Of a stretch of DNA of 64,000 bases, positions 16,214-24,746 are shown piece by piece. The notes beneath the pieces were generated by a model. That model saw only the letters and a program-made list of their open reading frames with translations. It was not told the origin of the DNA and did not search any database. Made by a program: the position numbers and the translations under genes. Within the stretch, counting starts at the first letter, position 1. Each line of letters opens with the position of its first letter. The stretch is from Peptoclostridium acidaminophilum DSM 3953. GTDB taxonomy: Bacteria; Bacillota; Clostridia; Peptostreptococcales; Peptostreptococcaceae. The stretch is taken from the NCBI RefSeq assembly GCF_000597865.1, contig NZ_CP007453.1:1-64000 (forward strand), in the 5' to 3' direction.

Positions 16214-17188
16214 ATGACTAAGAAAAAAGCAGAGGCTGTAGAGAACATAGAGGCAATAGAGGCTGAAGCAGTGGTGACTCCAGAGGAGGAGGCAACTATA
16301 AGGGAAGCTATAAAGAACAGATACGATATATTTTTGCTTTTCGACGTCGAATACGGAAATCCAAACGGCGACCCGGACGCTGGCAACATGCCAAGGCTCG
16401 ACCCCGAAACGAACAAAGGGCTTGTCACCGACGGTTGCGTCAAGAGAAAGATAAGAAACTACGTCGAGCTTATAAAGGGCGGAGCGGCAGCCTACGCCGT
16501 ATATGTGACAGAAGGTGCAGTGCTCAACGAGCAGAACAATATCGCATACGTCAAGACCAAGAAGACTACTTCGGGCAAGAAGCAGAAAGTTGAAATAGAC
16601 GAGCTCAGCAAGGCGATGTGCGACCACTTCTACGATATAAGGACCTTCGGAGCCATGATGAATACCAATGTGAACTGCGGCCAGGTAAGAGGTCCTGTGC
16701 AGATGGGCTTTGCGCAAAGCATAGACCCAATATCCCCAGTGAATGTTGCGATAACCAGAGTTTGCCCCACTAAAAAAGAAGCGGCAGATGAAGGCAAGAA
16801 GACAGAGATGGGCAGCAAGTGGGTTGTGCCTTACGGGCTCTACGGCGTGAAGATAAGCGTATCGGCAAGCCTTGCCGACAGGACCGGCTTTAACGAAGAA
16901 GATCTTGAGCTACTATTCGACGCGCTAGCTAACATGTTCGAATTCGACAAGTCAGCGGCAAGACCGCAGATGGCAACGAGAAAAGTCATAGCCTTCAAAC
17001 ACAGCAGCAGGCTTGGGAACGCTCCAGCGCACAAACTTTTCGATTTGATAGATGTAAAAAGAAAAGACGGGGTAGAATACCCAAGAAGCTTTAGCGACTA
17101 CGAGGTGACGATTGATAAAGATGCTAAGCCGAATGGAGTGGAGATAATAGACATGCTAGATTGCGAACCGGAAGCTGACACGGAATAA
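16214..17188 (+). CDS. cas7: Type I-C CRISPR backbone protein Cas7 (Csd2)
   Basis: This 324-residue protein forms the backbone of the type I-C interference complex along the crRNA. The family block FDVEYGNPNGDPDAGNMPRL is at about residues 45-64, followed by LVTDGCVKRKIRNYVEL and FGAMM near residue 143. An Ala/Glu-rich extension of about 36 residues precedes the core. ATG at 16214 has AAGGAGG upstream. It is the only cas gene in the window: cas3, cas5, cas8c, cas4, cas1 and cas2, which normally flank it, are absent. The gene itself looks intact, with no frameshift. Confidence 0.9.
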   Translation: MTKKKAEAVENIEAIEAEAVVTPEEEATIREAIKNRYDIFLLFDVEYGNPNGDPDAGNMPRLDPETNKGLVTDGCVKRKIRNYVELIKGGAAAYAVYVTEGAVLNEQNNIAYVKTKKTTSGKKQKVEIDELSKAMCDHFYDIRTFGAMMNTNVNCGQVRGPVQMGFAQSIDPISPVNVAITRVCPTKKEAADEGKKTEMGSKWVVPYGLYGVKISVSASLADRTGFNEEDLELLFDALANMFEFDKSAARPQMATRKVIAFKHSSRLGNAPAHKLFDLIDVKRKDGVEYPRSFSDYEVTIDKDAKPNGVEIIDMLDCEPEADTE

Positions 17189-17327
17189 GCGTAGATTCGC
17201 ACTTGTTGCGCCGCAATAGCTGTAAGCGCCATAATCGCCTAAACGAAAGCTAAAAACGTATTTAAAAATCGGATTCGCAAAAATCCGTGCGGCAGGCGTT
17301 GGAATAGCTTTGCTCCAAATACCTGCC
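17189..17327 (+). promoter_or_regulatory. CRISPR leader with two hairpins
   Basis: These 139 bases between cas7 and repeat 1 are the expected leader, since the repeat reads towards ATTGAAAC and the last, altered repeat is at the far end. CGGATT (17270-17275) pairs with AATCCG (17282-17287). An imperfect hairpin, GGCAGG-cg-TTGGA with TCCAA-ata-CCTGCC, fills 17291-17327 and ends at the base before the first repeat. Confidence 0.6.
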
Positions 17328-19218
17328 GTCGCACCCCGTGCGGGTGCGTGAATTGAAACACCAACACATACAGTACGCCTAACGGCAAGTATGGAGTCGC
17401 ACCCCGTGCGGGTGCGTGAATTGAAACAAATGTACAATACGCTATGTCCATCAGTATCATCTGTCGCACCCCGTGCGGGTGCGTGAATTGAAACGCTATG
17501 ACAATGCCGACAGCGAAAAATTCCAGCGGTCGCACCCCGTGCGGGTGCGTGAATTGAAACACCCGCGAGGAAGTTATTACCATGCTGTATAGGGGTCGCA
17601 CCCCGTGCGGGTGCGTGAATTGAAACTTTCAAAGCACGCTGGCAAACTATGAGACAGTAGTCGCACCCCGTGCGGGTGCGTGAATTGAAACATTTACGAG
17701 CTGGATAACCCGGCAGACGAATGGGACGTCGCACCCCGTGCGGGTGCGTGAATTGAAACTATCTGACTGAGCGGGCAAAAGCGAACGGCATCAAGTCGCA
17801 CCCCGTGCGGGTGCGTGAATTGAAACCTATGAGTATTCCCAGCGCCGCAACTATGGCTGTGTCGCACCCCGTGCGGGTGCGTGAATTGAAACAAGCCTTT
17901 GCAACCACTGTTATCCAAGGTAATCAGTCGCACCCCGTGCGGGTGCGTGAATTGAAACACTAAAGTTTGTAGAGGAATTGCAAAACGGCAACAGTCGCAC
18001 CCCGTGCGGGTGCGTGAATTGAAACTCAATAGCTACCCCTGATGATATCACAGACTCGAGTCGCACCCCGTGCGGGTGCGTGAATTGAAACCCTGCATTA
18101 CCGCATCATATTCACGCTGATTATTAGTCGCACCCCGTGCGGGTGCGTGAATTGAAACTATGTGTACGAGCCGAAGAAAAGGACTCGATAAGTGGTCGCA
18201 CCCCGTGCGGGTGCGTGAATTGAAACAAAATAGCTGACGTGATAACAGGCGGAAGCGACACTAGTCGCACCCCGTGCGGGTGCGTGAATTGAAACTAGCT
18301 GCCCCTTTGGGACGTGCAATGGCTCGGGCGTCGCACCCCGTGCGGGTGCGTGAATTGAAACTACGTTTACTATGAGGAAGAGATAAACGGCAAGGTCGCA
18401 CCCCGTGCGGGTGCGTGAATTGAAACCTAGAGAGCTTGGGCCTTTATTATGCAGGTGTGTCGCACCCCGTGCGGGTGCGTGAATTGAAACAAGACGGTAA
18501 CGAAGATAGCGCTGCCTGCGGAAAGTCGCACCCCGTGCGGGTGCGTGAATTGAAACACAATCGTATAGACAACCACTCACCACCCTGTTAAGTCGCACCC
18601 CGTGCGGGTGCGTGAATTGAAACCCGTAAAAGTGGTTGTGAGTTCTGTGCCGTATCCCAGTCGCACCCCGTGCGGGTGCGTGAATTGAAACATTTTCGCC
18701 AGCCTCCTCTAAATACTCTTCGGCGTCGCACCCCGTGCGGGTGCGTGAATTGAAACTTCTGAATGATGCGTAATAATAGTCCCCGGCCATCGAGTCGCAC
18801 CCCGTGCGGGTGCGTGAATTGAAACTCATTGCAAAGGGCGGAAAGGATATTCTACCAAGTCGCACCCCGTGCGGGTGCGTGAATTGAAACTGTCATATCA
18901 ATGTGCATATGAACAGGGAGTACGTCGCACCCCGTGCGGGTGCGTGAATTGAAACTTTAATACCAATGAGGCTATTATTCAAAGCAAGAGTCGCACCCCG
19001 TGCGGGTGCGTGAATTGAAACATTAACGAACTGTACCAGGTGGTAATAGGCAGGGGTCGCACCCCGTGCGGGTGCGTGAATTGAAACATAACCTCATGAT
19101 CCATGTAGGCGCACAGGTGGGTCGCACCCCGTGCGGGTGCGTGAATTGAAACCTACTATTTGGAGCGTGTTATTGCAAAGTTCGTCGTCGCACCCCGTGC
19201 GGGTGCGTGAATTGAAAC

Positions 19219-19452
19219 ATGGGATGCCAATACGGTAGCCAAGAAGAACGACAGTCGCACCCCGTGCGGGTGCGTGAATTGAAACCAGTTACAGTAACCT
19301 TTCCAGCAGCAACCTTTAGGTCGCACCCCGTGCGGGTGCGTGAATTGAAACATGGGATGCCAATACGGTAGCCAAGAAGAACGACAGTCGCACCCCGTGC
19401 GGGTGCGTGAATTGAAACCAGTTACAGTAACCTTTCCAGCAGCAACCTTTAG
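19219..19452 (+). repeat. Duplicated two-spacer block inside the array
   Basis: The spacer at 19219-19253 (starting ATGGGATGCC) is repeated at 19352-19386, and the spacer at 19286-19319 (starting CAGTTACAGT) at 19419-19452. The order is kept, so a unit of two spacers and two repeats (about 133 bases) was duplicated in tandem by recombination between repeats. Confidence 0.95.
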
Positions 19453-20403
19453 GTCGCACCCCGTGCGGGTGCGTGAATTGAAACTCTAAAGCGGCTCCTG
19501 CTGACATAACAATAGATGTCGCACCCCGTGCGGGTGCGTGAATTGAAACTCTAGTAAGTTGATATCATTAAGCATGTCTGTAGTCGCACCCCGTGCGGGT
19601 GCGTGAATTGAAACCTATTATTTCGTTTGTGTCGTTTTCCAGGCATAAGGTCGCACCCCGTGCGGGTGCGTGAATTGAAACTTTTTTTGTATGAGTATTT
19701 TTTCGTGATTTTCAAGTCGCACCCCGTGCGGGTGCGTGAATTGAAACTTCAGGGTTGTTGGCTTTGATGTCACGCTTGAGTCGCACCCCGTGCGGGTGCG
19801 TGAATTGAAACTTTGTTATGTCAGTCCATACATAAGTAAGAAAGAGTCGCACCCCGTGCGGGTGCGTGAATTGAAACGTTCCAGATGTAACTTCAGGAGG
19901 AGTAGGCAGAAGTCGCACCCCGTGCGGGTGCGTGAATTGAAACCCACTTGTATCCGGCATAATCAAAACCGCATGGAGTCGCACCCCGTGCGGGTGCGTG
20001 AATTGAAACTTGATGTTCATACCCTTGCCCATGAGGCCACGGGTCGCACCCCGTGCGGGTGCGTGAATTGAAACAAAATATGGTTGGCTTCGGGGACTAT
20101 GTATTTGGTCGCACCCCGTGCGGGTGCGTGAATTGAAACGAATATCATTCCGGATACATTAATAATATAAAGAGTCGCACCCCGTGCGGGTGCGTGAATT
20201 GAAACGCCGGCGTTGGCCTCATTGTCAAAGCCTCTATGTGGTCGCACCCCGTGCGGGTGCGTGAATTGAAACTTGAGTGCCTTATCCAAGCCGGAACTGT
20301 CGCCCGTCGCACCCCGTGCGGGTGCGTGAATTGAAACAAGAACGTAAAAGCGGTAAGGGTAGAAATCCTAAGTCGCACCCCGTGCGGGTGCGTGAATTGA
20401 AAC

Positions 20404-20501
20404 GTCAAGTCTGCGTTTAATAAGTGCGGTGTTGAAGTCGCACCCCGTGCGGGTGCGTGAATTGAAACGTCAAGTCTGCGTTTAATAAGTGCGGTGTTGA
20501 A
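20404..20501 (+). repeat. Tandem duplicated single spacer
   Basis: The spacer at 20404-20436 (starting GTCAAGTCTG) is identical to the next one at 20469-20501, separated by one repeat. Confidence 0.95.
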
Positions 20502-21920
20502 GTCGCACCCCGTGCGGGTGCGTGAATTGAAACAACAATCCATCGGTCATAGGTGTAGGCGAGGCGGGGGTCGCACCCCGTGCGGGTGCGTGAATTGAAA
20601 CTCGCCATACACCCACATACACACTCCCTTTACAGTCGCACCCCGTGCGGGTGCGTGAATTGAAACCCAATAAGCTTGTAAGTCTTTTTATCTCTTTCGT
20701 CGCACCCCGTGCGGGTGCGTGAATTGAAACCGCCGCTTGCCGAGATCCCGGCAGGCTCGCTCGACGTCGCACCCCGTGCGGGTGCGTGAATTGAAACAAT
20801 GATGGCAGCGGAAACTATACGGAACAGAAACGTCGCACCCCGTGCAGGTGCGTGAATTGAAACCCATGCAGAGCGTTCCTGTCTATGACCTCGTAATGTC
20901 GCACCCCGTGCGGGTGCGTGAATTGAAACAAGATGGCCACTACCGATGCAATCTCGGTGGCCTGGTCGCACCCCGTGCGGGTGCGTGAATTGAAACTAAC
21001 ATGCCTGTCTCGGCCATTCTTTGGAATGAGTCGCACCCCGTGCGGGTGCGTGAATTGAAACGAGTTTCCTATGTTGTCGTTGGTATAATATCTTTGTCGC
21101 ACCCCGTGCGGGTGCGTGAATTGAAACAAAACATAGAAAATATATACATGGTTTCCAGCTAGTCGCACCCCGTGCGGGTGCGTGAATTGAAACGTCAACT
21201 CGTGGGGCTTTGGCGGTGACGACAGTCCGTCGCACCCCGTGCGGGTGCGTGAATTGAAACTATAATGCTTTGAGTATTGCCCTGATATTGTGTGTCGCAC
21301 CCCGTGCGGGTGCGTGAATTGAAACCATATCCTCGCCACAACAATCACACTTAATTTGTCGCACCCCGTGCGGGTGCGTGAATTGAAACACCACTCACTC
21401 ACCAAAGATGGAGAAGTAAAAGACGTCGCACCCCGTGCGGGTGCGTGAATTGAAACCAATACACAATTTATTTCTTGTTGGATTTGTCGTCGCACCCCGT
21501 GCGGGTGCGTGAATTGAAACACGATAGAAAGTGCGGACGGCTCAAGGATTTACGTCGCACCCCGTGCGGGTGCGTGAATTGAAACTATACGGCACCGGGC
21601 GTTATAAAGACCTACAGAAAGTCGCACCCCGTGCGGGTGCGTGAATTGAAACGTTTGTCGTCAATTCCTGTTGTACCCTGCTGTTGGTCGCACCCCGTGC
21701 GGGTGCGTGAATTGAAACAGAATGATGTAGGAAACAAGTATAGTCCAATGGGTCGCACCCCGTGCGGGTGCGTGAATTGAAACCATTGTTCGACTATGTA
21801 TTCGTTCATTTCTTCCGTCGCACCCCGTGCGGGTGCGTGAATTGAAACATATATGACTCTGCCGTTTTTCGCTATGTCCTTGTCGCACCCCGTGCGGGTG
21901 CGTGGATTGAAACTTAAGAA

Positions 21921-22058
21921 ATGGGAAGGGACAGGATCGAAAAAATAATCCCTGAAGATATAAATCATGTAGCTTTAATAGAATCAGTAACTGATGAAGC
22001 CTTTTGTTCATCGGTTATTGAAGAGGCTTTTCGACGAGGAAAAGAGCCGGTGAGATGA
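21921..22058 (+). CDS. Small hypothetical protein at the array trailer end
   Basis: A 45-residue frame starting eight bases after the last CRISPR repeat (MGRDRIEKIIPEDINHVALI at the N-terminus). There is no clear ribosome site before it. It overlaps the next frame by four bases (ATGA), which favours a real coupled pair or the remains of a gene cut at the array edge. The family is not recognised. Confidence 0.35.
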   Translation: MGRDRIEKIIPEDINHVALIESVTDEAFCSSVIEEAFRRGKEPVR

Positions 22059-22198
22059 TCATGCGCGGAACACTTGAAGAAAGCGATTATATTGAAGGGT
22101 ATAGGAAAGATGCTGTCTTTCTAAAGAACAGCTACAGTGATATTGTTCATGAAGCCCCACCTGTCGAGAAGGCAGATCTATTTATTTTGAAGACTTGA
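22055..22198 (+). CDS. Small hypothetical protein, overlapping the previous frame
   Basis: A 47-residue frame (MIMRGTLEESDYIEGYRKDA at the N-terminus) that starts within the stop codon of the upstream frame. It is acidic and soluble, with no recognised motif. The pair could be a remnant gene with a frameshift or a small two-gene unit of toxin-antitoxin size; nothing in the sequence decides this. Confidence 0.35.
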   Translation: MIMRGTLEESDYIEGYRKDAVFLKNSYSDIVHEAPPVEKADLFILKT

Positions 22199-22331
22199 AA
22201 ATACAATTCCACGGGTGTAACATAGTACTCAAGATGTGCAATTATTATATATCATAGGACTATATAATTAGAAAAGGGTGCGGAATAATTTTTGCTTAAG
22301 CTGTTCGAAAATAATTTCAGGGGGGAGTCAG

Positions 22332-23165
22332 ATGGATAAAAAGAAAATCGCTATAATTGCTGTTGTATCTTTTGTTGTATTGATTGTCGGGGTATTCGGA
22401 TTTGGAGTAATACAGCGAATGAAGACCGTAGAACAGGCTAATGCCCTTGTCTCAATGGAGAAATATAAGGATGGAATAGCCATGTACGAGAAGTTGCTTT
22501 CTAAAAATTATGACAAGGCCGTAGCAGACAGAAGGGACAGGGCTATAGAATTGATGGAATCGAAGGCAAACTATGAGAAAGCCTTGGAATTCTGCGAAAA
22601 GGAAGATTACAAGAAAGCTATTGCATGTTTTTTGAAAGTGTCAAAAAATGATAAAAAAAGATATTCGGAAACATCGGAGCAGATGAACGCCATTGAAGAA
22701 CAGATAATAGCCCAGATAAAAGACGAGTTCGAATATGGGGATGACGTGTATGCGATGGATATGCTCAACGACTATCTCAAAGCTGTGCCAAATAGCACCG
22801 CGGCAAAAAATCTTAAGGACGACTTGAGATTTGCAAAGGAAGAAGAGAAAGCCAAGCAGGAGCAGGAGTTTGCTGAGGCGGAAAGACAGGCTGCCGAGGA
22901 AGAAAAAGCATCAGAAGCATCGTATACTGCATATAACGTATCGGGTACATATCAGACTATCATAGCAAAGAATGCAAATTTGAGAGTGGCGCCAAAACTG
23001 GATGCTGCTGTCATTACGACTGTCCCACAGGGGTCGGAATGCTATGTATATGAGACTAAGATTGAAACAGCAGAGAGAATATGGTGCCAGGTTGAGTATA
23101 TGGACGATTACGGTGAATATTATGTGGGTTGGGTGTCTTACAACACCATGAATTATAAATATTAA
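22332..23165 (+). CDS. Membrane-anchored TPR-like protein with C-terminal SH3b domain
   Basis: This 277-residue protein starts with a Lys-rich end and one membrane segment (about 6-26), so it is anchored with its bulk outside. Helical repeat-like units follow (about 30-185, for example NALVSMEKYKDGIAMYEKLL), then a Glu/Ala/Lys-rich coiled linker. The C-terminal SH3b domain (about 208-275) has NLRVAPKLDAAVITTVPQG and a WCQVEY / VGWVSYN end, a fold that often binds cell wall. The ATG at 22332 is chosen because GGGGGGAG lies just upstream; the frame from 22278 has no such site. Confidence 0.75.
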   Translation: MDKKKIAIIAVVSFVVLIVGVFGFGVIQRMKTVEQANALVSMEKYKDGIAMYEKLLSKNYDKAVADRRDRAIELMESKANYEKALEFCEKEDYKKAIACFLKVSKNDKKRYSETSEQMNAIEEQIIAQIKDEFEYGDDVYAMDMLNDYLKAVPNSTAAKNLKDDLRFAKEEEKAKQEQEFAEAERQAAEEEKASEASYTAYNVSGTYQTIIAKNANLRVAPKLDAAVITTVPQGSECYVYETKIETAERIWCQVEYMDDYGEYYVGWVSYNTMNYKY

Positions 23166-23222
23166 TAATACACAAGTTTGGCAATAGCTAAACCAGTCAC
23201 CAAGTTCACAAGTTGTTCTAGG

Positions 23223-23248
23223 ATCAGTCTTTCGGGGCTGATTTTTTT
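23223..23248 (+). terminator. Rho-independent terminator
   Basis: ATCAGTC (23223-23229) pairs with GGCTGAT (23236-23242), then a T run. It ends the SH3b protein gene. Confidence 0.7.
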
Positions 23249-23344
23249 GCCAGGAGAATGTCTCGTCGCCCATATTGGGTATCATAATACCATATGATTC
23301 TACGTGATTTAGGCTCATGAACATATAGGATTTGGAGGTTTGGA

Positions 23345-24082
23345 ATGTGGATTTATTTTGTAATAGCGATATTCTTTATAATGACGGGCATAGCCATACG
23401 CGTTTTCAAATGGTATTTTCTTATCTCGGGCTACAACACCATGTCAAATGAAAAAAAGGACAGGGTGGATATTGAAGGCTTGGCTAGATTCATGGGGACA
23501 TACCTATATGCCAACGGCATTGCTTTTTTGGCGGCGGGAATTCTCCAGGCTATGGGAATTGAAGCAGGCGTGACGGCGGCGTGGGCGTTTTTTGGCGCTT
23601 CAACGATTTATCTTTTGATTAGGGCTCAAAAATTCGATGGCAACATATACGACAAAAACGGCAAGTTGCGCAAGGGCGCCTGGAAGCAGCTGGCTATAGT
23701 AGTTGGAATTGTGGCAGCAATTCTTATTGGAGTCGCCGTTTTGATGTTTTACTCTTCTCAGCCTACGAAGGTTTCATGTTTGGAAGAGGGCCTTCAGATA
23801 CATGGCATGTACGGGGAGACGTATGAGTGGGAGACTATTCAGGAGGCCAGGCTGATGGAGACCCTGCCAAGAATAGAGTGGAGAAGCAACGGATCTCAAA
23901 TCGGACCTCATCTGAAAGGCAATTTCAGAGCTGCAGAGCTTGGCGCAGTAAAGCTGTTTGTCAACGCAAATAAGCCACCTTTTGTATATCTGCGCACTGA
24001 TAACAAAATCGTAATATTCAATCTCGCAGATGAGAAGGAGACGGAGTATGTTTATTCGAAAATTCAAAGCAGGATTGAATAA
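23345..24082 (+). CDS. DUF3784 membrane protein
   Basis: This 245-residue protein opens with a hydrophobic segment followed by LISGYNTMSNEKKDRVDIEG, the hallmark of DUF3784, and two more membrane segments to about residue 100. A further membrane segment at about 115-137 leads to a C-terminal soluble domain (about 140-245) that looks like a PH-type strand-rich fold. Function is unknown. TTTGGAGG lies just before the ATG. Confidence 0.75.
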   Translation: MWIYFVIAIFFIMTGIAIRVFKWYFLISGYNTMSNEKKDRVDIEGLARFMGTYLYANGIAFLAAGILQAMGIEAGVTAAWAFFGASTIYLLIRAQKFDGNIYDKNGKLRKGAWKQLAIVVGIVAAILIGVAVLMFYSSQPTKVSCLEEGLQIHGMYGETYEWETIQEARLMETLPRIEWRSNGSQIGPHLKGNFRAAELGAVKLFVNANKPPFVYLRTDNKIVIFNLADEKETEYVYSKIQSRIE

Positions 24083-24149
24083 GAATAGTCGCAACTACAT
24101 TTTGAAATATCGATTTTGTGAATAAGCCCGTAATATATGATTTAAAGAA

Positions 24150-24308
24150 ATGATGGCTACGGCCCAGCTGGAAGGTTCATCAGGCTACAGGTATTTAGAA
24201 GCGTATATCTGTGTGCTGTTGATATACAGGGGAATGACATCAGTACTTGGATTTGCTCAAAAGCATATAGAAAATAAACTTGCTAAGTCGGTAGGTGAGA
24301 TCCTTTGA
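24150..24308 (+). pseudogene. Remnant resembling the C-terminus of an ABC transporter permease
   Basis: An open frame of 52 codons with one membrane segment (AYICVLLIYRGMTSVLGFAQ) and a basic tail. The pattern resembles the last membrane helix and tail of polar-amino-acid ABC permeases. No upstream part, ribosome site or partner ATPase is present, so it is probably a gene fragment. The rest of the 24083-24405 gap shows nothing recognisable. Confidence 0.3.
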
Positions 24309-24405
24309 TAGAATTAAAAAGCATACATAAGGGTTTTGGAGTTTTAGATGTAAAAAAAGAAATAAATCGGATATCCTAATATTGGGAATGGCCCACCAAT
24401 TATAT

Positions 24406-24434
24406 TGAATATATGTAAAATGATTTGTATAATA
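24406..24434 (+). promoter_or_regulatory. Strong promoter for the small secreted peptide
   Basis: TTGAAT (24406-24411), 17 bases, TATAAT (24429-24434). It leaves a leader of about 53 bases before the ATG at 24494. Confidence 0.7.
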
Positions 24435-24493
24435 TATTTTACAATGCTATAATGACTGAGCCAAAACTATGTACAGAGAGGAGGCTTATCGTG

Positions 24494-24613
24494 ATGAAAA
24501 AACTTGTTTTATTTATGCTTCTGGCAATATTAGCTGTACCTTCTTCATCTCTAGTTATAGACGTTACATCAGCTGGACTTGTTATTGATGTTACATCTGC
24601 CGGAATAAGATAG
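24494..24613 (+). CDS. 39-residue secreted peptide with an internal repeat
   Basis: A very short gene with full signals: a near-consensus promoter, AGAGAGGAGG ribosome site, ATG at 24494 and a strong terminator. The product begins MKKLVLFMLLAILAVPSSS, a clear Sec signal peptide, and the rest is two copies of VIDVTSAG(L/I), nine residues each counting the final Gly-Leu/Ile. After cleavage the mature peptide would be only about 18-20 residues. A signalling pheromone or small surface peptide is possible. No processing protease or receptor gene lies beside it. Not recognised from any family. Confidence 0.65.
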   Translation: MKKLVLFMLLAILAVPSSSLVIDVTSAGLVIDVTSAGIR

Positions 24614-24690
24614 TTACATAGTCACAGTTTAATACAATGCAGTTTATCAAATATATTGGCCAACAAATTTATTAAGGATGAAAATGTAAA

Positions 24691-24727
24691 AAGCCATGTC
24701 ATTAACATAAAGACATGGCTTTTTTTG
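24691..24727. terminator. Bidirectional terminator
   Basis: AAGCCATGTC (24691-24700) pairs with GACATGGCTT (24712-24721), with A-rich sequence before and T run after. It serves both the peptide gene and the convergent gene ending at 24747. Confidence 0.85.
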
Positions 24728-24746
24728 ATGGTATTCCACTGTATTG

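Larger units (their letters stand above)
17328..21913 (+). CRISPR. CRISPR array, type I-C repeats, 70 repeats and 69 spacers
   Basis: The repeat is 32 bases, starting GTCGCACCCC and ending GTGAATTGAAAC, with the inner palindrome GCACCCCGTGCGGGTGC; it is typical of type I-C. I counted 70 copies, from 17328-17359 to 21882-21913. Spacers are 32-37 bases, mostly 33-35. All repeats are identical by eye except the one at 20832 (G to A at position 15) and the last (A to G at position 24). A degenerate last repeat and the repeat's 3' ATTGAAAC both place the leader on the cas7 side. A two-unit spacer block and one single spacer are duplicated. No protospacer match could be searched here. Confidence 0.98.

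Noticed and set aside
17156-22011. Many open frames on both strands across the CRISPR array, with repeated peptide units such as VSIHAPARGAT
   Set aside because: The 32-base repeat has no stop codon in several frames, so long frames arise by chance. They are array artefacts, not proteins.
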